NCBI GenBank assembly: GCA_016808115.1
Contig: JAEQBH010004429.1
Coordinates: 186,001 to 250,000, forward strand
Length of the DNA stretch: 64,000 nucleotides
Source of the DNA: Tetrastigma voinierianum
Lineage: Eukaryota; Streptophyta; Magnoliopsida; Vitales; Vitaceae
Reading direction: 5' to 3'
Below, in pieces: positions 46,561 to 59,356 of this stretch. Made by a program: the position numbers and the translations under genes. A model generated the notes under the pieces. The model made no database searches. It saw nothing but the letters and a program-made list of their open reading frames with translations, and was not told the origin of the DNA. The stretch's first letter is position 1. Each line of letters opens with the position of its first letter.

Positions 46561-47123
46561 TAAATGACTTGTCTTGGTGATACCAGCTGAGGAAGTTTCT
46601 TTCTAAAATTTTACATTTTGCTTTTATTTCTTTTATTATTTCCTAAATTATTTCTATTCTATAAAAAAAATTTCTATATTTGAACTAAGTTTTTTGTAAT
46701 ATTACACATGGACTATAAGAGAAGACTACACCTCGCTATCCATATTAAAATTATTAATAAAATATTATACTAAAAATAAAATAATGAATCAAAATAAAAT
46801 CATCAAATAAGTAGAAGGTGAGTATTGCTCAATTGGAAGATCGGCTAGAAGTCTTTAAATGAGGCCCCATTTGAGTCTGATGCTTGATTTCATTGGCAAA
46901 TAATATCGAGTAATATGAGTGATTGAAGAAAATGAAGTATTAAATAATATGAGAGCAAATTGTGAATAGTGAATTTGATATGAAAAATTAAGAGATGATT
47001 GATGAAAAATTAAAGAAGCTTTGTGTAGTTGATAAATAGCCATTAGTAGAGTTATGTCAGATTGTTTATGACTTTTACTTTTTATTTATTTTAATTCGTA
47101 ATTCTCGATACTTTTATTATGAC
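46561..47123. other. AT-rich spacer
   Basis: No gene or clear repeat is seen. It lies between the hAT relic and the first LTR-like segment. Confidence 0.5.
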
Positions 47124-50100
47124 TTTTTCAAAACCCCGATACGGCCTATGTATAATCATATGATCTATTCAGGTATAATATATAAGAATCGCACGAGATC
47201 CATTTAGCATGAGTAAAAAGTGAGATCACCAGGGTTCATTATCGTACTAAATACTCACGAGGCTATATCTGTAAGGCAGAAATTCAGAATTTTATAAAAA
47301 ATGGCAAAATAGTATTTAGGTCTTGTCAAAAATTTTTTAGATCTCGGATGATGAAACGGACTTCAGATTGGAATCGTCTTGTGAAATCTAGCTACTATGT
47401 CGATTACTGTTCCGGGTCGAGGGCGGTGAATTTCCGTTTTGAGGCAGGGTGTTGGGTCAGTAAAGCGACTTAGGAGAGACATGTGATGTGGCAAAAGTCA
47501 CCTACTACATGTACCCCATGCAGCACATGTTGAATGTTTAGAGAGATGATGAAATGAATGGCTTAAATTAGTGTGTGAAAAATCAAGACAAAAGGACAAG
47601 ATGGGTGTGAGTTTAATTGAGCAACGTGCGGAAAGCAAAAAAATTGGCAGTGGGTGGCTGGTTTGAAGTTTTAGAGAGAAGGCTCTTCTCTCTGGAATTT
47701 CTGTCGTTAAGATAGTGGTTAAACCGGGACAAGTACAAAGCTTATTCTACTTGACAGAATACGTGGACCTGGAATGGTGGGTTCAGACGCTCTTAAAGTG
47801 AGATTCTTCTCCTACTTGTGTTATTCTTTGGCTAAAAGTCATGTAAATGGTTGAGGTTGTTGAGGCAGTCAGCGTGTTTTCAGGTCTCAAAGCTTTAGGC
47901 AGAGTAGAAAATCTCACATTGTTGTGAGTGGTGAGACGATTGCCCGATTAGTGTGAATTTTATGATGTTGGGTGATTAAGCCTAATTGCTTGTGTTTGTT
48001 AATTCATATGTGAGTTAATTTGGTGTTATTGATGAATTTGCCTTAACATAATTTATGTGGATTACTTATGTTGATATATACGTATTTTATATGTGAAGTA
48101 TGAGTTTGTCAGGATTAGCGTCATGTATTAACGTATACCTTGAGCGCCTAGAATATTAGGAGTGAGTGCATGACGTGAAGAAAACAAGCGAAAATGTTTG
48201 TGAAAATTCCGGCCGGAAGATTTTCAGGGAATTGTGTTAGGAGATTGTCGAAACCAATCCACATCGAAGGGCCCGTGTTGTTTCGGAGGGGTTATCCAGC
48301 AGTTGGTGATTGGCCCAAATAGTGCGATATTGAGCCTTGTTTATCATAGGTTTTATATACTTTGTGTGCTAATCAGCTTCAATAACCCGATTGTTGCGTA
48401 GGATCCTAGTTTTACTCTTTGATTACATTTGTATTGTTGAGTAGTTTCTTGGGGTTAAATGTCTCACAATTCCTCAATTTGGCTTTGAACCGCATCGAAC
48501 TGTACGATTTGAAGACTAAATGTTTCTTTCGGAGAATTTTGGAGCAAATTTATTGAAGATTGAAGGATCAATCTAGCGAAATTTTGGGGTTGCAAGATTA
48601 ACAACTGAAAATTCAGCGACTGCCAAATTTCACGAGTTCTGCCGAATTTTTGCTGACTTCGCAATTTCGATGCCAACGAGGCCACTGGCACCACTGCCCA
48701 GATTTCGCCGGAGTTGCCGCCTACTCACACCGTGACTCACCTCAAAGTACTTTTTGATCTTGTGGTTTAATACAAGTTTGTCCTTATGTAATTTGATTCT
48801 TTTGCTGGTTGTAATTCCCCTTTCACCCGAGCCTATCTCTTCGGCCATGCATGAAGAGATATCAAATCATTATTCAGTGTTCGGCTTACGAAGCTTCCTC
48901 CTACGGGTGGTGATTTTCTCTTCTTCCTTTACTTTCTTGCATTTTCTTGGATGCAAACACCCCACGATGATGACAAATCAAGGGATGTAGCTAATCTCCC
49001 CCGATCATGAAGGGAAGGCCTTTGGGCCCATTGTTTGTAGGTTGTTGTGTTCTCTGTTATTCACCGTTTGTGTTTTAGGGTATTTGTGCCTGTTTTCAGG
49101 GGTTAAAATCTCTTTGCTGCTCTCTTTAATAACTGTGTTGGCAAGCTTTTTTGGGTTCGATGGATTCTTACTAGATCCATTGAGGCTGTTCAATTGTCTG
49201 CTAGTTATTATTGAGAGTAGGTTTTGAGATGTGTTTTAACGACGAGGACATTTTTACCCTAATAAATGCTATCTCTCAAAGGAGCTCTTAGGGTTTTTAG
49301 GTTTTAAAGCTAAATAGAAGATCGGTTTGAGAAATGACTATATGTCTGTGCTCTGAAAATGCGAGATATAGCAAGTATGTTGGTTCTTTCAGAACACTAA
49401 GCTCATTCTTTGAGACTTAGATTTCTCTTTTAATTTTGCCAGTTATTTAACACAATCATTCACATACCTTTGTTTTCCCACACCCCTTCTAATCAAGGAA
49501 GCACCATTTTCAATACCTGTAACCCCTCTCTCTGAAGAAAACCCATGTGTCGTACTAGAGCATTATCTGCCGTGCTTTGCTACATGTTAGTAGAATCTAG
49601 GTTATAAATTTTGTTGATTCGAACCTAGTTGAAGCGAATCAATTCGCTCGGAGGGTAGTCAGTGATATATTCTGAAAGTTAGGTAGTGAGTTTTAGAACC
49701 CGAAAAGCTTTTGTTTTGGCCCCGGATATTTTACTGCATTAGGCAGGCATATGTGAGGGGAGTCGGTGAGACTAGGGACGTGGGATTGATGCGTGTAGAC
49801 ATTCAGTAGGTTCATGTAATTGCTTGGATGTGATTATTGCGACATGTGAACTTAGGTGGGAAGTAGCTTATGTGAGTATCCTCTTCTGCCGCATCGAGGG
49901 ATCACTATTTAGAATGCGAGGGTGTACAGGAGGACGACACTCACTAGAGGCCGCGATTAGAAGAAAGCCGGATTGTGGCTTTGGCATTTTCATTTTGTGT
50001 AACATGTATTAAAATTCTAAATCTTAATATATGTTGGTAAAAAGTAATTTATTAACTCTTGAACTATTGTATATAGTTGATGTATTTTGTGAGTATTGAT

Positions 50101-50299
50101 CACGAGGAACTAGTAGCCCATTATTTGCTGCATGTGAACCCTGTGTGGTCATTGTCAATTGTTGGGACAGGTTTTGTACCTTGGTGGCTCTAGTACAAGG
50201 AGACTACGCGTTTTAAATGAGTGGTGTGGGTTACGAGCATCACTGAAATGTCCATGAGTTGACGGGTTGTGGCAGAGACACCCGGTTTTGGGGTGTCAC
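47124..50299 (+). repeat. Probable degenerate gypsy LTR or fragment
   Basis: The segment ends CCCGGTTTTGGGGTGTCACA at 50299, a typical 3' terminus of Tekay/Del-type LTRs (…GGGGTGTCACA). A start near TATGACTTTTTCAAAACCCC at about 47122 is a guess. No protein domain was recognised over ~3.2 kb, as expected for an LTR. Open frames here (for example 48754-48990) lack recognisable domains. Confidence 0.4.
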
Positions 50300-52710
50300 A
50301 ATATCACAATAGTCTTTAAGGTTTAAATACCTTGCTTTTATACAACATATATATCAAACTAATTTGTTCCAATATATTTTACAAAATAACTATCAACCGC
50401 AATCCCGACTTTCTTCACAATTTAGACTCAGGCAAAGGCATAGTCCTCGATATGCATCCTACCTAAAATGTTTCATATAGAGTGAGTCACGCCCGATAGA
50501 AAAAAACTCTACAGAGATACTCCCGTCTAAGTGCACATACAATAGTCATGTTACATTTACACTCACATTCGAGCAAAAATATAACTCTATCTGCATAGAA
50601 TTCTACATGTCATGGGGAAATGAGATGAGACTCAAATATGTACCATGTCTGAACCATAAATATATACATAATGCCAAAGAAAGAAAGCGAGCTTGTGCGA
50701 TCGATCATCATTTCTAGATTAAATCAATGATTGTTACCGTAAATTCGTTGTTTTTCCAGACGAGTTTTTGGATGTTACACCTCAATGATCATTTGTATAC
50801 CAAAGCTCATGTGTCTTTGTGAAGTTGTGATTTTGATGTCATGCATGGCTTCGCACACCTAGACACTTTTCTGAGCTTTCCTTACAGCTGGAATTATATC
50901 TAACCCATGACTAAAGGGTCTTTCCTGCGAGGAATTGTATATCCTTGCTTTATTACTAATCTGAAGTTTTCTTTACATTAGTCAGTCGACTTTGTTTGGA
51001 CTTGTTCACTTATTAAGCCGCTGATCAAACACGAAGCGGTGTTGATTTTATTCATCGCTCGCGCGAATTCGATCACGATATCGTAAATATGCAATGTCTT
51101 CCATTCATGTTATGTCATCACATGTATGAATGTTACATGGGAACCTTTCAACCATAATTCATGATTGTCATGGAGCTGATTATCTTAATTGCATATAATT
51201 TCCATACGATCACACATTTCATGTTAATATATTTGCACACACATATATCAACATGTATACTACTGCATTACCACGAAGCATGTAATTTAAAACGAATGAC
51301 CTTTTGAGTCCCTCAGGGCTAAGTGTGACATATATTATGCCCACAAATAGTCCACAAGAAATAATAAGACAAGCCATAAGCAGGCTACCAAACTAGCCAT
51401 CCCGCAGGCCTCAATCATGCTAACAGGGCGTGGCTTATCTAATTAGAATCTATAGTAACATTGAATTGATCCAAATCTGGACACAAACAAATCGCGACCT
51501 ATGTTGTGGCATTCCTGGGAATGAGATGGACCATAACTTAAGTTGTAGAGGTCCAATTTTTGTGATTTAAAAGCCTAACATCAAGTTCACAAATGCAGCT
51601 ACAACTTCTATGAAGAACATGAGTCAGAATTCCCTTCATTTCTCTACCAAAAACAATCCCAAGTCTGGATATAAAAGCAATTAAACGACTTAAAGCACAC
51701 GTGACAGTCCGAGGAATGAAATAGACCATAGCGAGGTGTGAGGTCGGTGGGTTATTCAAAAGCTAACATCAACTACAATTGCGGTTACAGCTTTATGAAG
51801 AACATAGAGTCGAATTCCCTCAGTTTCCCAACGAAAACCGATCCAGTGCAGGACAAAAACAATTAAACGACCTAAGTTGTGATAAGTCTCGAGAATGAAA
51901 TGGACCATGGCTTGAGTTTTAAGAGGTCCGATTTGGGTGATTCAAAAGCCTAACATCAAGTTTACAATTTCAGCTATCTTCTATGAAGACAGTCAAATTT
52001 CCTCAGTTTACCAACCAAAAAGCTAATTAAGTGCAGATGGTGTGTAGGGTCAAAATAGGACAACATTCCCAATAGTCCTGATCAACCAAAACTGACTTAA
52101 ATTGGAAAATAAACCAAAGTAGGAGAGTCTACCTCTTGAAGCGTAGCATGGGTAGGAAGGCCTCCTAACACGAAATCCTTGATTTTACGAAATCTCACAT
52201 TGGATCTTAGGTGAAATCCCTCTGGCCTTTTTGGTATGTACGAGTAGCCTTCGTGGGTAGATGGAAAGCTTTCACTCTTTGCTTGGCGAATTCCGACGAA
52301 ACTCCAGGATCGAAGATAAGCAGCCTCTCTCTTTCTCTCCATCTTTCTCACGAAATTTTCTGCGAAAAATAGAGACCTGCTAATCTCAAAATTTTGATTT
52401 TTCTTATCTCGACTTAAAATGTTTGGACCTCACGTGGTCGTAACTAATAGGATCTGTTTATATCACAGAAATAATTTATTTCGTCTCGATTCAAGTTCAA
52501 TCTATTTTAAATGAATTTTACTTAAATTATTTGTCAAATTTTTAGATTTTCTTAAAAATCTGTGTTTAGAGTTCTGAACACGATGCCCAAAAAACGTGAA
52601 AATTCGGATTGTCTCGAATTGACCGAGGAAATTCTTACGGATATTCAGATTTCGCGTCTGAATCAACGGTGAGATCGACACTATTCATCAAATAAAATTT
52701 CAGGTTGTAA
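50300..52710 (+). repeat. Gypsy LTR fragment of the same family as 56333-59356
   Basis: Non-coding sequence shares ordered phrases with the solo LTR at 56333-59356. AAAAGCCTAACAT.AAGTT at 51570-51585 matches 58600-58615, and GAGAGTCTACCTCTTGAAGC (52117) matches GGAAGACCTACCTCTCTTGG (58807). A G(T)TGTAAC-type end lies near 52710. Both ends are blurred. It contains three ~185-bp direct repeats at 51467-52060. Confidence 0.55.
51467..52060 (+). repeat. Three ~185-bp direct repeats within the LTR
   Basis: Each unit carries GG(A)ATGAGATGGACCAT, AGGTCC(A/G)ATTT, TTCAAAAGCCTAACATCAAG, AGCTA..CTTCTATGAAGA and TTCCCTCAGTTT. CTAACATCAA landmarks fall at about 51576, 51765 and 51951. A related single unit is present at 58590-58690. 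Confidence 0.85.
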
Positions 52711-54537
52711 CGTACTTTAGAGAATTTATATTTTTAGAAAATTCAAATTACCACTTGTTTGTTCTTCCCCTTAAAAATTTAGTCTCAAAATTTACACAAG
52801 CACATACAAATCACATGCACGGCACAGCAATCATTTAACACAAAGTGACTAAAAATATGCCTTCATCCTCGAATAAGAAAGGATAATTGGCACGCCTGAT
52901 GTCTTAAGTGGCCCACCATGTTGCCTCCTCTACTCCTCGTGTAAACCTATTCTGTAGCCTCATAGTTGATGAGTATATAAAATATTCATTACAACTCTAA
53001 GTTTTACTTAGTTTTTAGTAATATTTTTATGTTAAATAAATACCCTAATGCTCTAAATGTTCATATATATTATTAGGTTATCCATTTGGCAGGGTGGTGC
53101 AGTGGGCGAACACAGAAAAATTGGAAAATCGGCAAGCCTGCTTCGCAGTTCGACATTCGTTTTTTCTGTATTAATGGGGAACTCAAATGGCTCTAAACTA
53201 CCCAGAACTACATTCTAGACTTCACAAGCTTTCCAATAAGACCAAGATCACTCAATTCGGAATCCGGACGAGGGAGGTACACACTCGGAAATTAAGACAA
53301 AACAAGGGAAACAGCGCATAACATCAACACAACCAACTTGGTTATGTTCTATTGCATTCTAAATCTATAAAAATGACATATAGTGGAACTATTCTTTGTG
53401 TGTATATGGATTCGACTTCAAGAATTTTTCGTATATAGTCTAAGAAACCTTGTAACGGTCGGAGTTCGGGTGAGAGAGTTATATTAGTGCAAAAGACATG
53501 AAGAAATAAAACTTTCCCACGATTGACCACGCCTGTGTACTTGAGGCTTAGGTTTTGGTGCTTTATGAGTGCGTAGGATTTCCCTTTGCGTGGAGAATAT
53601 TCAACCTCTCAGGCCCTAATTTGGTCTATTTCAAGGCCATCCGGGGATTTGATAGGGGCCTATAAATTGGACCTCGGGAGACATAAAGGCTTTTATGGGA
53701 GAAGAGTGAAAAATGATTGGAGTGTAGGCTTGAAAGTTGGATTAAGCGGCATCTCATCTCGTTTTTTACTCTACTCATGACTATTGAATTCTAATTTGTA
53801 TTTTCTTCATCTCATAATGTTCTAAACACATCTAAGATAGGGTTTTATGATGTAACTTTGACTACAGCATCATGGATGAACTTTAATCTTTCAATTATTA
53901 GCTTAATTCTTGCAATTATTTGGTTACCTTATTTCGATTTGATTACATGTTGATACTTGGCCATTATTTACATGTGTAGGCTTCCAGGGCTTTGAGGTCG
54001 AAAGGCGAAACTCTAGCCAAGGCGGGCATAGGTATCATACAATCAATCATAGGATAGAGATATCATGGTTTTTGTATGTGGTAAATAAGGGTTTGTAGGT
54101 TAGATCATCTCGAAGTTAGGGGTTAGAGGCAGAGATACAATAAAAGCCACTCTTGAGATAGGTGCTCAACGCTTGAGAGATGTTGATGCATAGAAAAGAT
54201 CACCTTACCATCAACATTCCATAAATTATAGCTAAATACATCTTATTAGTTCACCATGGAATGTAGTGGGTAAATCATAAACCTAATTCTTCTGCAGAGA
54301 GGAAACCTTAATTAGTTATTTCTTAGTTCGATTCTTAGTTCTAGTTAGTAGACACAATATCAATAGCCTAGATAATATTAGAAATTAACCTAGAAATTCG
54401 ATGTTGAAATTCAAACTCCTTATGGGGCGACCTTGACTCACCACCTCTTTGCCATTCCACGATCGTCATAGCTTACTTGCTTGAGCAAAGGATTAATTCT
54501 AGTTTAACCTTATGAGCAATTTAGAGGCCCCGTTAAG
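52711..54537 (+). repeat. Presumed 5' LTR region of the Athila-like element
   Basis: Non-coding sequence directly upstream of the primer-binding site includes TATGGGGCGACCTTGACTCA (54420), a phrase type common near the 3' end of Athila LTRs. The start of the LTR was not found, so the stretch may include unrelated flanking DNA. No gene is recognised here. Confidence 0.4.
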
Positions 54538-54540
54538 TTT

Positions 54541-54558
54541 TGGCACGTTGCGAGAGTT
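54541..54558 (+). promoter_or_regulatory. Primer-binding site, tRNA-Asp type (decayed)
   Basis: TGGCACGTTGCGAGAGTT aligns with the TGGCGCCGTTGCCGGGGA site used by plant Athila/Tat elements and complementary to the 3' end of tRNA-Asp, with several changes. It sits after GTTAAGTTT and ~200 bp before the gag region, the expected place. Confidence 0.6.
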
Positions 54559-54759
54559 TGTAAAGTGTCAATATTATTAATAGTTTACTTAAATATTACT
54601 TTAGAAATTTTACTTTTATTTATTTAATTTTTTTCATTTGTATTATTATTTATTTATTATTTTTAATTCATTTTTATCTAATAAAAATTCTCTTGGTGGA
54701 TTTTGTAGTGTTTCACGGAGTTTGATCATTGTGTGATGGAGAGATAACTGGCCTTTAAC

Positions 54760-56332
54760 CTAAATTGAATGACAGTGGCGGACTTGGAAGAAGATTGTTA
54801 GTAGCGCCTCGCGCTACACTTCTTGCGAATATGGGCGAGAATCTCTGCAAAATCAATTTGGGGGAGGAGAATGAGCGTCGGGTGGAAATCGAAACAATAA
54901 TGCCCGTCGACGGTGGTTCACTTTGATGACCCAGAATATGCTTATTGGAGGAATTTGCATTTACCACTACGGTCATTCAATCAAGCGTCATGGACCCCAG
55001 GTCGACGAATAGATTGAGCCAGAAATTTATGACCACTGCTTCTCCGGGGTATTCCAATTTCACGGGTTGCAAGTGAAGATCCCAACACTCACTTGACAAG
55101 CTTCTTAAGTATGTGACAACGTGAAATATAATGGAGTAACAGAGAAGGGCCGTCTGACTCATTGTTATGTTATCCTTGAAGCCGAGCGAGCAATGGCTAA
55201 CTTTTGAACCACCTACTCCATCATAAGTTGGCGGTTGGTCCATCAAAAATTTTGAAAAAGTATTACCCTACTAAGGCTTGCTGGTATGAGAATAAGATGT
55301 GAGCACTTGAGATGGCCAACAGCTAGTATGGGACATATCTGAGGTGTTGAGAAGTATCCCCGTCATGGGTTGACAGGAGGATGCGGATCTACAGATTTTT
55401 ATCTTGGCTTAAATGCCCACTATAGATAGATGATTAATACTATCTTGAGTATTTTCTTGAAGGATGACCTGACGGGCTTTGACTTGTTGGATGGGATGGC
55501 GACAGAGCAATTGTACTCCGATGGTCGCAAGAAATAATGGTAAAAGGAAAAGGAAACAATGGAGTAAGCACTGATGTGTTCTCTAATTTAGTAGCACGAG
55601 TTTCATTGCTCACTAAGCAGTTACAATCAACAAGCCTCAACCCATGCCCTGACTGATTCGGTGCTATGAAGAATTTATGGCGGATCGCACGGATAATGGA
55701 ATGCCCAGTCGGGACGGATGACCTTTGGAACAGGCACAATACATAGCTAATTCTGATCGTGGCCTGTTAGAATCCATATGTAAGTAACAATTTAGTCAGG
55801 GGGTTGGAGTAATATTCAGAACTTTCCTTGGAAGAATACTCAAAACTTCAGGCAATCAATCTTAAATGATAATCGACGAAGGAGAATAAGGTAGACCTAG
55901 AGGAAGCCTTAGCTCATATGATCACGTCTCATATTGCTTTTATGAATGAGACAAAGGCCAATTTCCAAAACCAAGCTCAGCAACTGCAAAACCAATCAAC
56001 CCAATTACAAAATCAAGGAGCCAAACTCATAAACCTAGAAGTATAGATGAGACGAGAGGCCTGATGTTATGCGAAAGACCTCGAGGTTCATTACGAGCAC
56101 TTGGTAAATCCCGGGGAGAGGAAGGAACGCTGCTGAAGTGATTGATACGAGAAGTGGAAGGAAATGGTCGCACCAAGACCCTACAGGTGATAGTAACGAG
56201 AGACTAAAGCGGCCCGGGGACCAGAATTTGACGGAGGTTGATACAAAGCGAGGGAAGATGGGGAGCAACCCTATGGGACCCCTTTTCGGCGGAGCCATTT
56301 TGGCGGATCAGAACCAGAGTCAGGGATACTGC
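54760..56332 (+). pseudogene. gag: gag relic of the Athila-like element
   Basis: Ordered pieces in several frames show the plant gypsy gag domain. FHGLQVKIPTLT lies at about 55055, VKYNGVTE in frame at 55121-55144, an LQIFYLGLNAHYRQM-like stretch near 55390-55430, and a glutamine-rich coiled tail (QNQAQQLQNQSTQLQNQGA) at 55965-56025. SGRKWSHQDPTGD near 56150 resembles the TLRSG region preceding protease. Stops and frame changes are frequent. Confidence 0.75.
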
Positions 56333-56829
56333 TGTTATCCCTCGATCCTCAAAAATCATATCTTTCTTGAAAGCGATTTCAAAATTGGGCAAGCCCGCGA
56401 AACAACACATTTAACAAATCGTTTACAATGAAGGCATTTCAAAGCCTTTTAAAATGATTTACAAAAATAGATGTTGAAGTAATATCAGAAAACCTTATGA
56501 AATGAATGCACATGAGACATACTCCTAAATTTCCTTCTTTATGACTCGACGCTCCTCGATCTTGGGTTAAGCTTTCGATCCCAGCTATCTATCACTAAGG
56601 TACTGCGCATTGGTAACAATACGCTAAGCATTTTCATGCTTAGTGGTTCTATACAAATCCATTCCTCAGTTTCAGTTTCAGTTTAAATCAAATCATGCAA
56701 TTTAACAAATCAAAACTTTCAAACCTTTATGGATGATCAATGTAAATACAATACATATATTTGTTATATATACAATCAGTTATAGTTCATTGATCATCCC
56801 AAAAATACTTTCATGTTAATATTTCACAA

Positions 56830-57060
56830 TCTCCGTCGATTCAATTATGCTCACTAATTGATTCGAGTTCTGTGATTCAATTTAGTTTTGCAATTCAATT
56901 CGATTACACTTGATCAGTTCGAGTTATGCGATCAATTTGGTTATGCCGATTCAATTCGGTTTTGGTCAATTCGAGTTACGCCAATCAATTAGTTGCTGCC
57001 ATTCAATTCGGTTTGCAATTTCAATTCAGTTACTGCCCGATCAATTCGGTTATGCATAGC
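56830..57060 (+). repeat. ~20-bp CAATTCGGTTATGC minisatellite
   Basis: Some ten diverged units of the kind TCAATTCGGTTATGCCGA recur (TTCAATTAT, GCAATTCAATTCGATTAC, ATCAATTTGGTTATGCC and so on). The repeat is part of the solo LTR. Confidence 0.8.
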
Positions 57061-57693
57061 GGAATTTAACGTGTGCCGATATACGAGGATATCGAAGTCA
57101 AACACGGTCAGTTGGCTGCGGGCGGTGTCAACGGTTTTACCAACGATACGGTCCGGCCCCGGAGCTCTTTGGCCCGGTTATAAACAATCAATTAGTGAGC
57201 GCTCTGGAGTATGGTCCCATTGGAGTTTGCTGATCGGAGTGACACATGTCTGATAGTTCGCGATCTTTTCTTGTTGGCCCTATTGGTATACTGAATCTAT
57301 CGCCAATACGAGTAAGCAGTTGTATTATTAAGAGCGTTCAGATATTTTATAAATTACAATACAAGCATGTTGCATTTAAATCCAATTCCTTCAAATCATT
57401 TTAAAACAATTCAATATCTTTTTTCCTGTGTTTGAAGCAGTCTTCAGATATTGAAGCAGAATGGGAAAAATAAGAACAAACATGCAAATCTTTGAAACGA
57501 GGGAATAGGGTGGTGAACAAACAAAATCTTTGCACTTTGATTCGATCCTTGGAATCTCAGTCTTAGTTGGCTTTTCCTCTCGTCATTTTGTTCAAACCAT
57601 TAAAGGAACAATATTGTTAGTGTGATACTAGTATTTTTGGTTAGGATTGATTTTGGAGTTTAATATGAGTTCCCATTTCAACAATACATATAT

Positions 57694-58165
57694 AGATGGA
57701 TTCTTGACTCAAATGGGCTTCCATAGAGTCTAGAACACCCAGAAGCGAGAGTTCGGACGAAGGAGTTATGACCTTCGGTTGAGGTCATGTAGTCACCTGG
57801 CGGTGACCTAATGACCAGCTGGCCTGACCTGGTAGCTCCGTCTGACACCTCGATCTGACATATGCTATTCTCCTCAGGAATATGAATGAATTCTTGACTC
57901 AATGGGCTTTCCAGGTCAGAACACAGAAACGGAGTTAGGACGAAGGAGTTATGACCTTAGAGTTGAAGGTCATCGTATCAAACCCGGCCAGAGCTGACTG
58001 ACTGACCTCGATAAACTCCCAGTCTGACACCCATGGTCTGACATATTCCTAATCACTCTGGGCATGGATGTATTCTTGGCTCAATGGGCTTTCCATAAGT
58101 CGAGAACACCAAAAGCAGGAGTTCGGACGAAAAGTTATGACCTTCAAGTTGGAGGTCATATGTAG
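57694..58165 (+). repeat. Three ~190-bp direct repeats
   Basis: Units start near 57694, 57885 and 58065 and share ATGxATTCTTG(A/G)CTCAA, TGGGCTTTCCA, GAACACCxAGAAGC, GAGTTCGGACGAAGGAGTTA, TGACCTTC..GTTGAGGTCAT and CTGACAxATxCxxTxCTC. The repeats lie within the solo LTR and immediately precede the 23-bp array. Confidence 0.87.
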
Positions 58166-58199
58166 TGCTTTGAACAAGTGACTGAGCCATTCTTTCACG

Positions 58200-58562
58200 G
58201 GATGAGGTCTACATCGTCAAATACTGTGACCTCCACAGGATGAGGTCTGCTGACCTCCACAAGATGAGGTCTGCTGACCTCCACAGGATGAGGTCTGCTG
58301 ACCTCTGCTTCCGGATGGTCTGTGACCTCTGTGGATGGTCTGGCGGCGCCACTTTTTCTTTGAATGGTCTGGCGGCCTCGACGGGGATGAATGTGACCTC
58401 AGCGGGATGAGTCTGTGACCTCACATTTGGATGAGGTCTGCTGACCTCCATAGAATGAGGTTTGCTGACCTCTGCTGGATGGTATCTTTGACCTCCCACG
58501 GGATGGTGCTGACCTCCATGGGATGGGTCTGCTGAGGCCTCCACATGCGCGACCTCGGTAAA
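58200..58562 (+). repeat. ~23-bp GACCTCCACAGGATGAGGTCTGCT array
   Basis: About 14 units of 21-29 bp are built on GACCTCCA.(A/G)GGATGA and GGTCTGCT. Each unit contains GACCTC and GAGGTC, so it is itself a short inverted repeat. The array lies within the solo LTR. A 129-codon minus-strand frame across it is a by-product of the repeat. Confidence 0.92.
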
Positions 58563-59356
58563 AGGACCATGGCAGTCTGAAGTAGGAGTGAAATTCAAAA
58601 GCCTAACATGAAGTTCATTGATGGGGCTACAATTTACTAGAAGGACTCACTACTAAATTCCTTTATTTCTTACCCAAAAATCCAGCTCTAGGTCCAGGTA
58701 ATGCGCACTGCCACAATGTGGCAGCTTCTATGGTTTAAAATACAATCAAACATTCCTAAAAGACTAGGAATAGCCGTCCATGGCCTTGGTAGAAAATAAT
58801 AAGTGGGAAGACCTACCTCTCTTGGAGTTTGTAAAACTCAGATTAAAGTCTCTACTTGCAGCTCTTTTAAGGAAGGACTTTTCATCTTGCTTCGTGGGAG
58901 ACATCAATTCGGGTTGTTGAAATCTAGAGTGAAACCTCTCTCTGCTCTCCTTTTCATTGTTCCTTTTCTTATGGATCACTCTTAATCGTATTTTAAAAAG
59001 AGAAGCTCTTCCTCTTCCACATGCCACATGCCTTTCATGATTTTTTCTTCTTTTCTTTATTTCTTTTATGTTAGGTCCTCCATTTCTCTATTATTCTTCA
59101 TTTAAGTCTTTATTATTTTCCTTTACTCATTTATTTCTCTAATTCCTTGAACATAAACTTACTTACAATTGAACATAGGTCTTATTTACAGTTTCCATGG
59201 AATTATATTTTTCTTTTGGTTTGTTTCTAGGATTCGATGATGTTTTAATCGTATTCATCTAACAATTCCCAGAAAAATACCCAGTTAGTAAAAATTATCT
59301 TAGAATATATAATAATTTTTATTATAAAAATTCTAGGGTATTTTTGGGGCGTTACA

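Larger units (their letters stand above)
56333..59356 (+). repeat. Solo LTR (Tekay/Del-like, 3.0 kb) inserted in the Athila-like element
   Basis: The left end TGTTATCCCTCGATCCTC and the right end TTTTTGGGGCGTTACA form TG...CA termini with inverted-repeat ends, as in Tekay/Del LTRs. Gag sequence stops just before it and protease-proximal gag/pol sequence resumes just after it, which fixes both ends. There is no internal coding region. Flanking 5-base words (ACTGC, AACCC) do not match, so the target duplication has decayed or the copy formed by recombination between elements. It contains three nested minisatellites. Confidence 0.75.

Noticed and set aside
48754..49227. Small hydrophobic frames as membrane peptides
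   Set aside because: They lie in a probable LTR, overlap opposite-strand frames of equal length, and show no family motif.
58200..58562. 23-bp repeats as CRISPR, and a 129-codon minus frame as a repeat protein
   Set aside because: There are no spacers; the frame only translates the minisatellite and lies in a non-coding LTR.
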